Below are positions 1 to 6,939 of a stretch of DNA of 13,244 nucleotides, piece by piece. Origin of the DNA: Candidatus Rifleibacteriota bacterium. GTDB lineage: Bacteria > Vulcanimicrobiota > Xenobia > Xenobiales > Xenobiaceae. The notes beneath the pieces were generated by a model that saw only the letters and a program-made list of their open reading frames with translations, ran no database searches and had not been told where the DNA came from. The DNA lies in assembly GCA_900772775.1 (NCBI GenBank), contig CAAGRW010000012.1:1-13244 (forward strand), read 5' to 3'. The position numbers and the translations under genes were made by a program. The stretch's first letter is position 1. Every line of letters starts with the position of its first letter.

Positions 1-15
1 ATCGAGCATAAAATA

Positions 16-44
16 TTAACTTTAATTACCACTTCTGGTAAAAT
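16..44 (+). promoter_or_regulatory. Candidate promoter of the PerR-like gene
   Basis: A TTAACT element (16-21, 4 of 6 against TTGACA) and TAAAAT (39-44, 5 of 6 against TATAAT) are separated by 17 bp. A start about 7 bp past the -10 would fall only a few bases before ATG 54, which fits the lack of a ribosome binding site and hints at a nearly leaderless message. AT-rich sequence makes chance matches likely. Confidence 0.3.
26..41. promoter_or_regulatory. Inverted repeat, possible operator for autoregulation
   Basis: TTACCA (26-31) and TGGTAA (36-41) form perfect 6-bp arms around CTTC, lying between the candidate -35 and -10 and 12 bp before the repressor start. Fur-family genes often repress themselves from such palindromes. 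The sequence is not the classical PerR box, so operator function is inferred. Confidence 0.35.
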
Positions 45-53
45 GTCCCTTGT

Positions 54-476
54 ATGGGCGATACCAAACAAAAAAGAGCTATTGAAGAGGTAGTTTTCAA
101 CTCGGATAAGCACATGACAGTCGAAGAGGTTTATAATCAGGTTCGAGTTCTGATGCCACACGTAAGTATGGCTACTGTATACCGGAATCTGAACAACTTG
201 GCCGACAGTCACAAGCTGGCCCGTTTAACTTTCCCAGACGGAAAGTTCCGCTTCGATAGGAACACCAAAGTGATGCATGGTCATGTTTATTGTACTAAAT
301 GTCACAGGGTGTTTGATCTGGATCCTAAGGCTGTGAGTTTCCAGAACCTCGACAAAATAGATTCGTTCACAGCCGAAGCGTATGAACTTGTCCTTAAAGG
401 ACAGTGTCATACTTGTCAAAGCGCCGTCAGTGCCCCTCTGAAAGACGCTTTGGCTGAGCTAAAGGAAGACCAATGA
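54..476 (+). CDS. PerR-like Fur-family metal-dependent repressor
   Basis: This is a 140-residue Fur-superfamily DNA-binding repressor. The N-terminal winged helix has the recognition segment PHVSMATVYRNL (35-46). The C-terminal half holds two CxxC pairs, C80/C83 and C118/C121, expected to bind structural zinc. Aligned by eye with Bacillus PerR, the regulatory-metal ligands are all present: H20, D68, H75, H77 and D88. An Asp at the last site is the PerR rather than Fur pattern, so peroxide sensing by His oxidation is plausible but inferred. The protein starts about 18 residues later than PerR; an in-frame stop at 39-41 leaves ATG 54 as the only reasonable start, and no clear Shine-Dalgarno precedes it. 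Its last 50 bp overlap the convergent EamA permease gene. Zur or another Fur-type role cannot be excluded. Confidence 0.9.
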   Translation: MGDTKQKRAIEEVVFNSDKHMTVEEVYNQVRVLMPHVSMATVYRNLNNLADSHKLARLTFPDGKFRFDRNTKVMHGHVYCTKCHRVFDLDPKAVSFQNLDKIDSFTAEAYELVLKGQCHTCQSAVSAPLKDALAELKEDQ

Positions 477-1296
477 CAACTAAGGCAACGCCTAGAATTT
501 GAGATACACTCAGGGTTTCTCCTAAAATCAGGGCGGTGCATACTATTATGACGGGCCGCTGCAACAACTGAAAGACAGATGTTGCAGTCGAGCCTATCAA
601 CCTGATGGACCATATAAATGCGCTGTTAGCCACGGCAGCCGAAAGTCCGACACCGACAGCCAGAAGCCAGCCGTCAGTATTGGGCATTGGAGTGTAAGGA
701 CCCAATGCAGCAAATACAACAGCCGCATTTATCCAGAAGGCCCAAATCCAAAGCAGTTTCAGATCAAAAGTTCCCGTCAGGGTTTCCATATTCACCCTAT
801 AGGTGACGGCGCATCCTACAGCGGCAAAGCACGCTGCCAGCCCCCATAAGTCGGTTATCACTACTTTACCGGTGAGCAAAGCTCCCACAATTTTCGTTAC
901 TAAAAGTACGCCGACAAAACAAATAATGACTCCACACCAAAATTTAAGAGGCAATTTTTCTCTTTTGAGAATAAAGCGGTTTACTATAGCTACAAATATG
1001 GGCACGGTTGTCGTCACTGTTACTACTACGGCAGCGGGCAACAGTTTTAAAGCCAAAAGTGAAAAACCATTTATACCCAGCACTAAGATGCTCACTCTGG
1101 CTATACGCCAAATTTCTTCTTTTTTTAGCCAACGAAAAGATTTTACAAAAGGCAGCACAATAAGTGCCGAGAAGAAATTTTTTACCAGCAAAAGCTGAGC
1201 GGCATCTAGACAAACTCTATAACCGAGCTTAACTAAAATAGGTTGTACCGCCGTAGCTATAACAATTAAACTTACCCAAAGAGTAGGATTATCCAT
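427..1296 (-). CDS. EamA/DMT-family permease (10 TM)
   Basis: This is a drug/metabolite-transporter superfamily permease of about 289 residues from the ATG at 1296. A TTG two codons earlier (1302) is the only upstream alternative. The protein is almost entirely hydrophobic and divides into two EamA-type halves, with helices such as VSLIVIATAVQPILVKL near the N-terminus, VVVTVTTTVPIFVAIVN mid-first-half, and STATSVFQLLQRPVIIVCT in the second half. The substrate cannot be told. It begins 7 bp after the mnmA stop with no evident Shine-Dalgarno, so it is probably translationally coupled and the last gene of the leftward run. Its terminal 50 bp, encoding part of the last helix and the polar tail, lie inside the convergent PerR-like gene, and no terminator separates the two. 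Confidence 0.85.
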   Translation of the reverse strand: MDNPTLWVSLIVIATAVQPILVKLGYRVCLDAAQLLLVKNFFSALIVLPFVKSFRWLKKEEIWRIARVSILVLGINGFSLLALKLLPAAVVVTVTTTVPIFVAIVNRFILKREKLPLKFWCGVIICFVGVLLVTKIVGALLTGKVVITDLWGLAACFAAVGCAVTYRVNMETLTGTFDLKLLWIWAFWINAAVVFAALGPYTPMPNTDGWLLAVGVGLSAAVANSAFIWSIRLIGSTATSVFQLLQRPVIIVCTALILGETLSVSQILGVALVVIGLPLAQPKRLSEGH

Positions 1297-1303
1297 AATC
1301 AAT

Positions 1304-2392
1304 CTACATAGCAGCCGTAATCATGCCACCACCCAGAACCAAATCGCCATCATAAAAGACAGCTGCCTGACCACAAGCAGCTCCGGGAATTTCTTCAGCG
1401 AATACTACCTTAACTTGAGCTTCATGTTCGCCTTTAATAAGCTTGGCTTTCTGAGGCTTGGAAGAATAACGCACCTTTACTTCACATTCAAGCTCATCAT
1501 CAATTCCTGCTATAGAAACCCAATTTACATCATCAACTATAATGCTTTTGGTATGTAATTGATCAGCAGTACATACTATCAAAGTATTGGAAGCGACATC
1601 TTTAGAGCAAACAAAAAGTGGCTCTTTATAGGAAACTCCCAGCCCGCGTCTTTGCCCTATAGTGTAGCGAATAAGTCCTTTGTGCTCACCAACTTTGAGG
1701 CCATCTTTAGTGACAATAGGCCCCGGCATACTGGTTTGGCCGCGATAGCTCTCAATAAAATCAGCATAATCGCCAGTTTGTACAAAACAAATATCCTGAC
1801 TTTCTTGTTTGTGAGCTGTAACTAAGCCATATTCATCAGCATAGCCACGCACTTCTTCTTTAGTTAAACTTCCCAAAGGAAACTGACTGTGAGCCAATTG
1901 TTCTTGATTCAAAAAATAAAGGACATAACTCTGATCTTTGTGATCATCGACAGCTTTGCTTAAAGTGTATCTCTTTTTAGTTTCATCGTATCCTAAGCGC
2001 ACATAATGACCAGTTACAATGTAATCGCAATCTAATTCGCAAGCTCGTTGGTAAAGCTTTTTAAACTTAAGATAGCGGTTGCAATCTATGCAAGGATTGG
2101 GAGTAAAACCTTTTTCGTAGGCGCAAACAAAAGGTTCAATTACTTTTTCTTTAAAATTTTCCGCGAAATTTACTACGTAATAAGGGATATTTAAACGAGT
2201 AGTAACACTGCGAGCGTCATCTACATCAGATAATGAACAGCAAGATTTTTCGCGGCTGACTCCCACGTCTTCATTATCAAACAATTTCATGGTTACACCA
2301 ATACAATTGTAACCGGCCTTTTGCATAAGCAAAGCAGCTACAGAGCTGTCTACTCCTCCGCTCATAGCGATTAAAGCACTTTTTTGAGTCAT
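1304..2392 (-). CDS. mnmA: tRNA-specific 2-thiouridylase MnmA
   Basis: This cytoplasmic enzyme makes 2-thiouridine at wobble U34 of Lys, Glu and Gln tRNAs, using ATP and a persulfide relay. The 362-residue length is normal for the family. The PP-loop SGGVDSS is at 11-17. The catalytic Cys is in PNPCIDCN (C101), and the persulfide-carrying partner Cys is in SQDICFV (C202). The TGHYVR and KDQSYVLY segments are also typical. A CCSLSDVDDA segment (51-60) after the first strand is common in Clostridia-type MnmA. The ATG start lies 15 bp after the stop of the upstream membrane-protein gene, with only a weak GAAAG as ribosome binding site, so it is likely read as part of the same message. No cysteine desulfurase gene is adjacent in the window. 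Confidence 0.97.
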   Translation of the reverse strand: MTQKSALIAMSGGVDSSVAALLMQKAGYNCIGVTMKLFDNEDVGVSREKSCCSLSDVDDARSVTTRLNIPYYVVNFAENFKEKVIEPFVCAYEKGFTPNPCIDCNRYLKFKKLYQRACELDCDYIVTGHYVRLGYDETKKRYTLSKAVDDHKDQSYVLYFLNQEQLAHSQFPLGSLTKEEVRGYADEYGLVTAHKQESQDICFVQTGDYADFIESYRGQTSMPGPIVTKDGLKVGEHKGLIRYTIGQRRGLGVSYKEPLFVCSKDVASNTLIVCTADQLHTKSIIVDDVNWVSIAGIDDELECEVKVRYSSKPQKAKLIKGEHEAQVKVVFAEEIPGAACGQAAVFYDGDLVLGGGMITAAM

Positions 2393-2407
2393 ATTTATAG
2401 CAACTTT

Positions 2408-3475
2408 CTACTGCGCCTTAAGGCGACGTAAAACATCTTCATATTTTTCGGCACTGCGGCTAAAGCTAACTTCTAACAAAGCCTCGGCTTCCCCGGCCTC
2501 TTGTTTGACTTGCTCGAGCTCTTTGCCTTTAAGCTTAGTCTTGGCCAACGCTTTGGCAACTTCATGGTTATAAGTTTTACGCAATAAGTCGGCACTCACT
2601 TTTATAGTTTGCTGAACAGCCCGCAATTCTGCTTCGTTGTCACCAGATACAGAAAACTTTTGGGCATTGGCATCGCAATCAAAAATGGGCTTAGTATCAG
2701 CGCGATAACGATCTAATACTTCGGCAGCATACATATATTGATTTACCAAAAAATCACGCTTAATTTCATGAGATACGCCACTTTTATAAGCAGTGGACAC
2801 TTCTAAAGGTTTTCCCTTGAAATAAGGCGCAAAAGGAGCTTTAGGCAATTCCTCTGAGACTAAAAACGAATCCGACTCGGAGAATATATCATTCGAGCTA
2901 TCTTGCCCTTCAGGATTAGAAGCGGCAACTAAAGGCTGCTTCTCTTCATTCTTAACAGATTGTAGAGACACTCCCTCATTGCTTATAGTTTTAACCTCGT
3001 TTGCTTGTTTTGAAGGCTCTGGCAAAGCTTGTGGAGATACAGGTTGGGGCGGCGCCGAATTGGCTAAGCGCGGTTGTTCGGGCTGAGTCGGCTCTAATTG
3101 AGCTTGAGAAGACGAAGAATTGGCTTGTGACTTGACTTCCGGCGGCAGCATACCGTGTGAAGGCATTTTCTTATTGTCAGCTATGGGAAAAGTTTGCTCG
3201 GCTGGAGAGGCTAAAAAGACGCGCATGTCCGGCCCCACAACGCGATTTCTGGTGGCCAACCAATAACCGATATTGGCTAAAACCAAGATAATTAAAAATA
3301 CCGAGAACCAGTCAATTGGTTCTTTTTCCTCGGTACTTTTATGCTTGTCTAGTTGGCCACCAACTTTATCTTCCGCCGACTCAGATGGCTCAGACTCTGA
3401 CATTACCGAGCTATCGGAGGATATTTCCTTTGCGCCATTTGTCGTAGATACTTTTGCTAATTCTTCGTTGCTCAT
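2408..3475 (-). CDS. Single-pass membrane protein of unknown function (paralog A)
   Basis: I do not recognise this family. From ATG 3475 it has 355 residues. An acidic, Ser/Glu-rich N-terminus of about 55 residues is followed by one membrane helix (about WFSVFLIILVLANIGYWLA). A low-complexity Pro/Gln/Ser linker of roughly 130 residues comes next, then a C-terminal Lys/Glu-rich helical domain of about 130 residues containing RDFLVNQYMYAAEVL. The same layout and a matching VSQYMYARDYL motif occur in the repeat protein two genes upstream, so the two are probably distant paralogs flanking the radical SAM gene. The start is chosen because CCACCCT at 3481-3487 reads as a Shine-Dalgarno 5 bp before ATG 3475. 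The GTG at 3484 would sit inside that site. Topology is ambiguous. Confidence 0.75.
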   Translation of the reverse strand: MSNEELAKVSTTNGAKEISSDSSVMSESEPSESAEDKVGGQLDKHKSTEEKEPIDWFSVFLIILVLANIGYWLATRNRVVGPDMRVFLASPAEQTFPIADNKKMPSHGMLPPEVKSQANSSSSQAQLEPTQPEQPRLANSAPPQPVSPQALPEPSKQANEVKTISNEGVSLQSVKNEEKQPLVAASNPEGQDSSNDIFSESDSFLVSEELPKAPFAPYFKGKPLEVSTAYKSGVSHEIKRDFLVNQYMYAAEVLDRYRADTKPIFDCDANAQKFSVSGDNEAELRAVQQTIKVSADLLRKTYNHEVAKALAKTKLKGKELEQVKQEAGEAEALLEVSFSRSAEKYEDVLRRLKAQ

Positions 3476-3480
3476 ATGGT

Positions 3481-3487
3481 CCACCCT
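3481..3487 (-). promoter_or_regulatory. Ribosome binding site deciding the paralog A start
   Basis: On the minus strand AGGGTGG lies 5 bp before ATG 3475. It favours that ATG over the in-frame GTG at 3484, which overlaps the site itself. Confidence 0.6.
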
Positions 3488-3523
3488 AAAAAACGAACGC
3501 CGCCCCTTTCTCTTTCACAGTAG

Positions 3524-4627
3524 CTATTCCCGCTTGCTATTGCAGCTCGCTTCCAGCTTTCTCCAAGCATAAGGTGCGGGCAAAGCAAAAATTTCCCCAT
3601 TGTAAAGTTTACTCATAATTTTTAGAGAATATTGACAACATCCGGAACAACTGTCCACTATTTTTCTAGCTTGACACATTTTTTCGCTTTGCCAAATATC
3701 AGCAAAACTTTGAAACATTAAATTTCCCAATACTTCCTGGCGAATACCACAAGTAACCAAACTGCCATCGGGCATAACATAAAGGATATTGCGATTAGCT
3801 CGACAGGCAAAACGCTTATCACCGCAGCTTTGTATAGCTTGATCATAAAGACCTAAAACGGTCCTTTTCAGCAAAAAAGCTTCTAAAAAGGAGAAACCTT
3901 CATTTTGTCTGTAAATATTTTCTAAGCGGCGGCGAAAATCTTCCATATTGTCTATTAACGCCCTGGAATCTTCTGGACGCCCCGGTTCTAAAAAAGGAGT
4001 AACCCAAAAACCAGGAATAAAGTTGAGTTTTTCACGACGACAAAGGTCAAGAATCCAAGGCAGATCTTTAATCGTTTCGCTATTGACATTGTAGTTGATG
4101 CCGATCGTAAACCGACGCTGTCGCATAATAGGTAGGAGCGCTTTCAAAGTAGCCATAGTCTTATCGAAGCATCCTGGACAACCGCGCAACTTGTCGTGCA
4201 CACTTCCTCTTCCTTCTAAGGAGAGACGCAAATGCAAACCGGGGCGACCACATCTTTGAGCAAATTCCACCATAGGTGCAGTCATGGTGCCATTAGAAAT
4301 AATGGTTATGCAATAAGGATTGTGCCTTTTTTGTAAATGAGCCACAATTTCTGCGCAATCGGTACGCAAAAATGGTTCGCCGCCGCTGATTTTGACTACA
4401 TCCAAGTTGGGTAAATTGTCGATAAGGCGTAAAAAATCACTAGTGCGAGCTTGCTTAAAGCGCTCTTTTTTCCAAACGCTACACATAAGGCATTTGAGAT
4501 TGCACTTCCAAGAGAGCATAAGGTGAGCCATTTTAGGCGTAGCCTCCAATCCTAATTGATTGGCGCCAATAGAGCTCACAACAGACCAAGCCATCTTGGC
4601 AAAACTTAAGCTGCGTGCTAAAGACAT
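3524..4627 (-). CDS. Radical SAM protein with SPASM/twitch-type C-terminus
   Basis: This is a 367-residue radical S-adenosylmethionine enzyme. The cluster motif CNLKCLMC gives C42, C46 and C49, and SGGEP (81-85) is the usual SAM-contact strand. IISNGT (109-114) and LRLSLEG (133-139) are further barrel strands. The C-terminal part has C275, G288 and C293 in the CxnGx4C pattern, then C318, C327, C330 and C331. That fits one auxiliary Fe-S cluster (twitch-like) better than a full two-cluster SPASM domain. Such enzymes often modify peptides, proteins or sugars, but the substrate here is unknown. The gene starts 18 bp after the repeat membrane protein and precedes its paralog, so both neighbours are candidate partners or substrates. 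A modest AGGA lies about 8 bp before the ATG. Confidence 0.9.
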   Translation of the reverse strand: MSLARSLSFAKMAWSVVSSIGANQLGLEATPKMAHLMLSWKCNLKCLMCSVWKKERFKQARTSDFLRLIDNLPNLDVVKISGGEPFLRTDCAEIVAHLQKRHNPYCITIISNGTMTAPMVEFAQRCGRPGLHLRLSLEGRGSVHDKLRGCPGCFDKTMATLKALLPIMRQRRFTIGINYNVNSETIKDLPWILDLCRREKLNFIPGFWVTPFLEPGRPEDSRALIDNMEDFRRRLENIYRQNEGFSFLEAFLLKRTVLGLYDQAIQSCGDKRFACRANRNILYVMPDGSLVTCGIRQEVLGNLMFQSFADIWQSEKMCQARKIVDSCSGCCQYSLKIMSKLYNGEIFALPAPYAWRKLEASCNSKRE

Positions 4628-4645
4628 GATTTTTATCCTAAATAA

Positions 4646-5653
4646 TTATTTGGTTACTCCGGCTGTTTGAGCTTTTTTCTCCAAACCGCAAGCTTTTTCA
4701 TAAGTAATAATACCTTTACCAAGGTCTCCACCTTGCAAATAATGCTCGGCTTCTTGAGCTAACTTATCTTTATCTTTAACTTTACTGCTCTTTAATTTTG
4801 TGCTGAAAAAGTGTTGCAACATTTTGGCGGAAGTTTCGGAAGCTTGTTTAACTAAAAGAGCATCGGAGCCATCGCCCCTTTGCGCAGCTTCTTGGGCTTG
4901 CTTATCTAATTTGTCAATAGAACTTACGTCCATACCAGCAAAAGACAAATAATCGCGAGCATACATATATTGGCTGACAATAATATCTTTTTGTAAGACG
5001 GGATTGCTTACTTTACGATAAATCGGCGGCTCCAATAAGGCCAACTCCTGATCGCTAAGCTTTACTTCATCAATAGGTTGCTCTTCTTGGCGTTTTTCAA
5101 GTTTTGGAGCAGCTGGCTTTTTAGCTGTGGGCGCTTGTTGCCTACTTTTAGGCGAAGCCTCACCTTTAGTTGCTTTGCGCTCTGATACGGATACATTCTG
5201 TTGCTGCATAGGCTTAGTTCCGAGCTTGGGAGTCACAAAATATCCCCAACATCCAATAGCCACAATCAAGACAGCCGCAGTTATAGCCATACTCACTACA
5301 GACTTGCTATTCCCCTTATTTTCGGCAACAGGTGTAACAGCTTCGGCAACAGGTGTAACAGCTTCGGCGACAGGCACAGCAGCTTCGGCAGCAGGCGCGG
5401 TAGCTTCGGTGGCAGGCGCAGTAGCTTCGGTGGCAGGCGCGGTAGCTTCGGTGGCAGGCGCGGTAGCTTCGGTGGCAGGCGCGGCAGCTTCGACAGCAGG
5501 CACAGCAGCTTCGGTGGCAGGCGCAGTAGCTTCGGTGGCAGGCACAGCAGCTTCGGTGGCAGTTGTTTTGGTTAAATCAATGTTATGAGTGTCGGAGGCA
5601 ACGGCCTCAGGACTTGCAGATATTGTCAATTGTTTCTTTTTCTGTTTTGCCAT
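4646..5653 (-). CDS. Single-pass membrane protein with heptapeptide repeats (paralog B)
   Basis: This is a protein of unknown function, 335 residues. A Lys-rich start (MAKQKKK) is followed at about 32-111 by eleven heptapeptides of the ATEATAP/ATEAAVP/VAEAVTP type, encoded by a 21-bp tandem array. One membrane helix follows (about 119-140, VVSMAITAAVLIVAIGCWGYF), then a Lys/Gln/Pro linker. The C-terminal helical domain of about 120 residues contains KDIIVSQYMYARDYL and ends with a TPR-like segment (AEHYLQGGDLGKGIITYEKA). The VSQYMYA motif and overall layout match the protein encoded after the radical SAM gene. The start is firm: AAGGAGG sits 7 bp before ATG 5653, and a promoter-like pair lies in the 110-bp gap upstream. 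The Ala/Pro/Thr/Glu repeats look like an extended spacer, possibly glycosylated or wall-spanning, which is inference. Confidence 0.8.
   Translation of the reverse strand: MAKQKKKQLTISASPEAVASDTHNIDLTKTTATEAAVPATEATAPATEAAVPAVEAAAPATEATAPATEATAPATEATAPATEATAPAAEAAVPVAEAVTPVAEAVTPVAENKGNSKSVVSMAITAAVLIVAIGCWGYFVTPKLGTKPMQQQNVSVSERKATKGEASPKSRQQAPTAKKPAAPKLEKRQEEQPIDEVKLSDQELALLEPPIYRKVSNPVLQKDIIVSQYMYARDYLSFAGMDVSSIDKLDKQAQEAAQRGDGSDALLVKQASETSAKMLQHFFSTKLKSSKVKDKDKLAQEAEHYLQGGDLGKGIITYEKACGLEKKAQTAGVTK
5320..5562. repeat. 21-bp tandem repeat array, in-frame, about 11.5 copies
   Basis: Units of 21 bp of the form CTTCGGTGGCAGGCGCGGTAG (plus strand) run head to tail with no spacers. Central copies (5404-5487) differ by only one or two bases, while the edges are more diverged (CAACAGGTGTAACAG variants on the left). 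Each unit encodes one heptapeptide of the overlapping membrane protein. Near-identity at silent positions suggests recent expansion, and copy-number change would keep the frame. Confidence 0.95.
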
Positions 5654-5660
5654 AAGTCAG

Positions 5661-5667
5661 CCTCCTT
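5661..5667 (-). promoter_or_regulatory. Strong Shine-Dalgarno of paralog B
   Basis: AAGGAGG on the minus strand, 7 bp before ATG 5653, is the best ribosome binding site in the window. It predicts high translation of the repeat membrane protein compared with the weakly initiated genes around it. Confidence 0.85.
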
Positions 5668-5706
5668 GAGTGTACAAATCCCGCTATTTACGCTTATTGC
5701 GTGCTT

Positions 5707-5735
5707 TCTAAAGTTTTGTACCAATACCCTGTCAA
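5707..5735 (-). promoter_or_regulatory. Candidate internal promoter for paralog B
   Basis: On the minus strand a perfect TTGACA (5730-5735) is followed after exactly 17 bp by TTTAGA (5707-5712, 3 of 6 against TATAAT). It lies in the 110-bp gap after the PP-loop gene and some 50 bp upstream of the ATG. It would let the membrane proteins, radical SAM gene and mnmA be transcribed independently of the PP-loop gene. Confidence 0.45.
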
Positions 5736-5763
5736 ATCGTATTTTTGTCCAAATGCTATAACC

Positions 5764-6753
5764 TCAATCTGATTTTACCTTTTCTAGCAAAAAGCGGCCG
5801 TCTCTAGATAGGCATTCATGATCGAAGAGCGGAACGGTATTGGGGAATTTTTTTAAAGCAATACTGGGTATTTCAGCCCCTTGGCTGATTAAACGTCGCT
5901 CTTCTCTATCATCAAGTATGGGGCCGTCGGGGCCATATTTTGACCACTCGTCAGCATTGAGGCGTCTCATGCTCTCAATCCGCTCTTTAACATCAAAAAT
6001 GCCTCGCGCCGCCAAATTGGCATAAACCAGTTCTTCTACTATGGGAGCACGATCTTCTATAAAGGACACCACTTGCCGCCTATCTATTTGGGGATGGATT
6101 TCGAAACAAATATCCAAATGGTGCATGGCAATGCCCAAAAGGCACGGCGGCTGTACTCCCATAGCGATTTTGCGAAAACGCCAACCGGGCCAAATATTAA
6201 ATTGCTTGTAAATATCTCGTTCTTCTTCTTTTTCCATATGCCATTCAGATAGAGGCACTCTGTATAAAAGCCCAAAACGAGCATAAATTTGTCTTCTGCC
6301 TCGACAAGTTTCTGGCAAACCGACGGCCGCAAAATCGCTACCTCTGGGAGTGTATCCCCAAATAGTGGAAGGCACCATATTTTCCAAGCAATAGCAAATC
6401 ATGTGCACATCCATAGCTAGACTGCAACCTAAACAAACAAAAAAGTTGCTGCGACCAAATTTTTTATAGGTTTTCCAACAATCTTCAATTACTAAACGTT
6501 TAAATTCGTTTTTTATGTGGGCATAGTGATGAAAAACTCGCTCCGCTCCCAATTTCTGGCGCAAATCACGCACATGTTTAAGTGGCCAAGAGGTAAAAAT
6601 ATGACCAAAGTCATGTTGAGCAGTAATTAAGTGGATTTGACCTTGAGAATAGAATCTACCAAAAATAAAAGCTAGCAGAGTAGAATCGAGACCGCCCGAG
6701 TAGCCAATGGCAAAAGATTTTTGCTTTGCTTCCTGATTCAAAATATGTCGCAC
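5764..6753 (-). CDS. PP-loop ATP pyrophosphatase-like protein, possible Fe-S type
   Basis: This 329-residue protein has the adenine-nucleotide alpha-hydrolase PP-loop SGGLDST (19-25), so it probably adenylates a substrate using ATP and releases pyrophosphate. C107-x-x-C110 (FVCLGC) and C204 (QPPCLLG) resemble the CxxC plus distal Cys that hold a [4Fe-4S] cluster in TtcA-type tRNA thiolases. The order and spacing are similar, but the identity is inferred. Sugar amidotransferases of the WbpG/PseA kind also use this fold, yet their N-terminal Cys-rich region is absent here. GTG 6753 is the start because an in-frame stop lies seven codons upstream, no ATG intervenes, and the PP-loop strand begins near residue 13. 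The Shine-Dalgarno is poor. It is the first gene of the leftward run that also contains mnmA. Confidence 0.8.
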   Translation of the reverse strand: MRHILNQEAKQKSFAIGYSGGLDSTLLAFIFGRFYSQGQIHLITAQHDFGHIFTSWPLKHVRDLRQKLGAERVFHHYAHIKNEFKRLVIEDCWKTYKKFGRSNFFVCLGCSLAMDVHMICYCLENMVPSTIWGYTPRGSDFAAVGLPETCRGRRQIYARFGLLYRVPLSEWHMEKEEERDIYKQFNIWPGWRFRKIAMGVQPPCLLGIAMHHLDICFEIHPQIDRRQVVSFIEDRAPIVEELVYANLAARGIFDVKERIESMRRLNADEWSKYGPDGPILDDREERRLISQGAEIPSIALKKFPNTVPLFDHECLSRDGRFLLEKVKSD

Positions 6754-6939
6754 TTTCCAGAGGTCAGAATACTAAAAAAACATAGCGCTAAAACGCCATT
6801 TTTCAGAGACTTTTCGGCCTTCGCACCTCAAAGCGGCCTCCCCTTTTTAACTTTTGCCATAAAAAACTAATTTGAAGGCGCAAGCACAAAAAAAGCTGCT
6901 ATTAAAGGCTAAAAAGCAAAAATCACGAAAAGGGGCAGT
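6754..6939. other. Divergent intergenic region
   Basis: These 186 bp between the divergent PP-loop and phosphoesterase-like genes should hold promoters for both. The stretch is rich in A and T runs. On the plus strand AGGGG (6931-6935) is a ribosome binding site 4 bp before ATG 6940. I see no well-spaced -35/-10 pair on either strand and no convincing structured RNA. Confidence 0.5.

Noticed and set aside
803..1213. Plus- and minus-strand frames within the EamA permease gene
   Set aside because: Alternative-frame shadows with no motif or start signal; the permease frame has clear hydrophobic helices throughout.
5320..5562. Possible CRISPR-like array
   Set aside because: Units are 21 bp, directly abutting with no spacers, and lie inside a coding frame.
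5127..5588. Long plus-strand open frames (153 and 124 codons) opposite the repeat gene, encoding Ala/Ser/Val and Gly/Arg/Ser repeats
   Set aside because: They exist only because a 21-bp repeat without stops is open in several frames. They have no ribosome binding site, and the minus-strand frame has a perfect one plus a membrane helix and a paralog.
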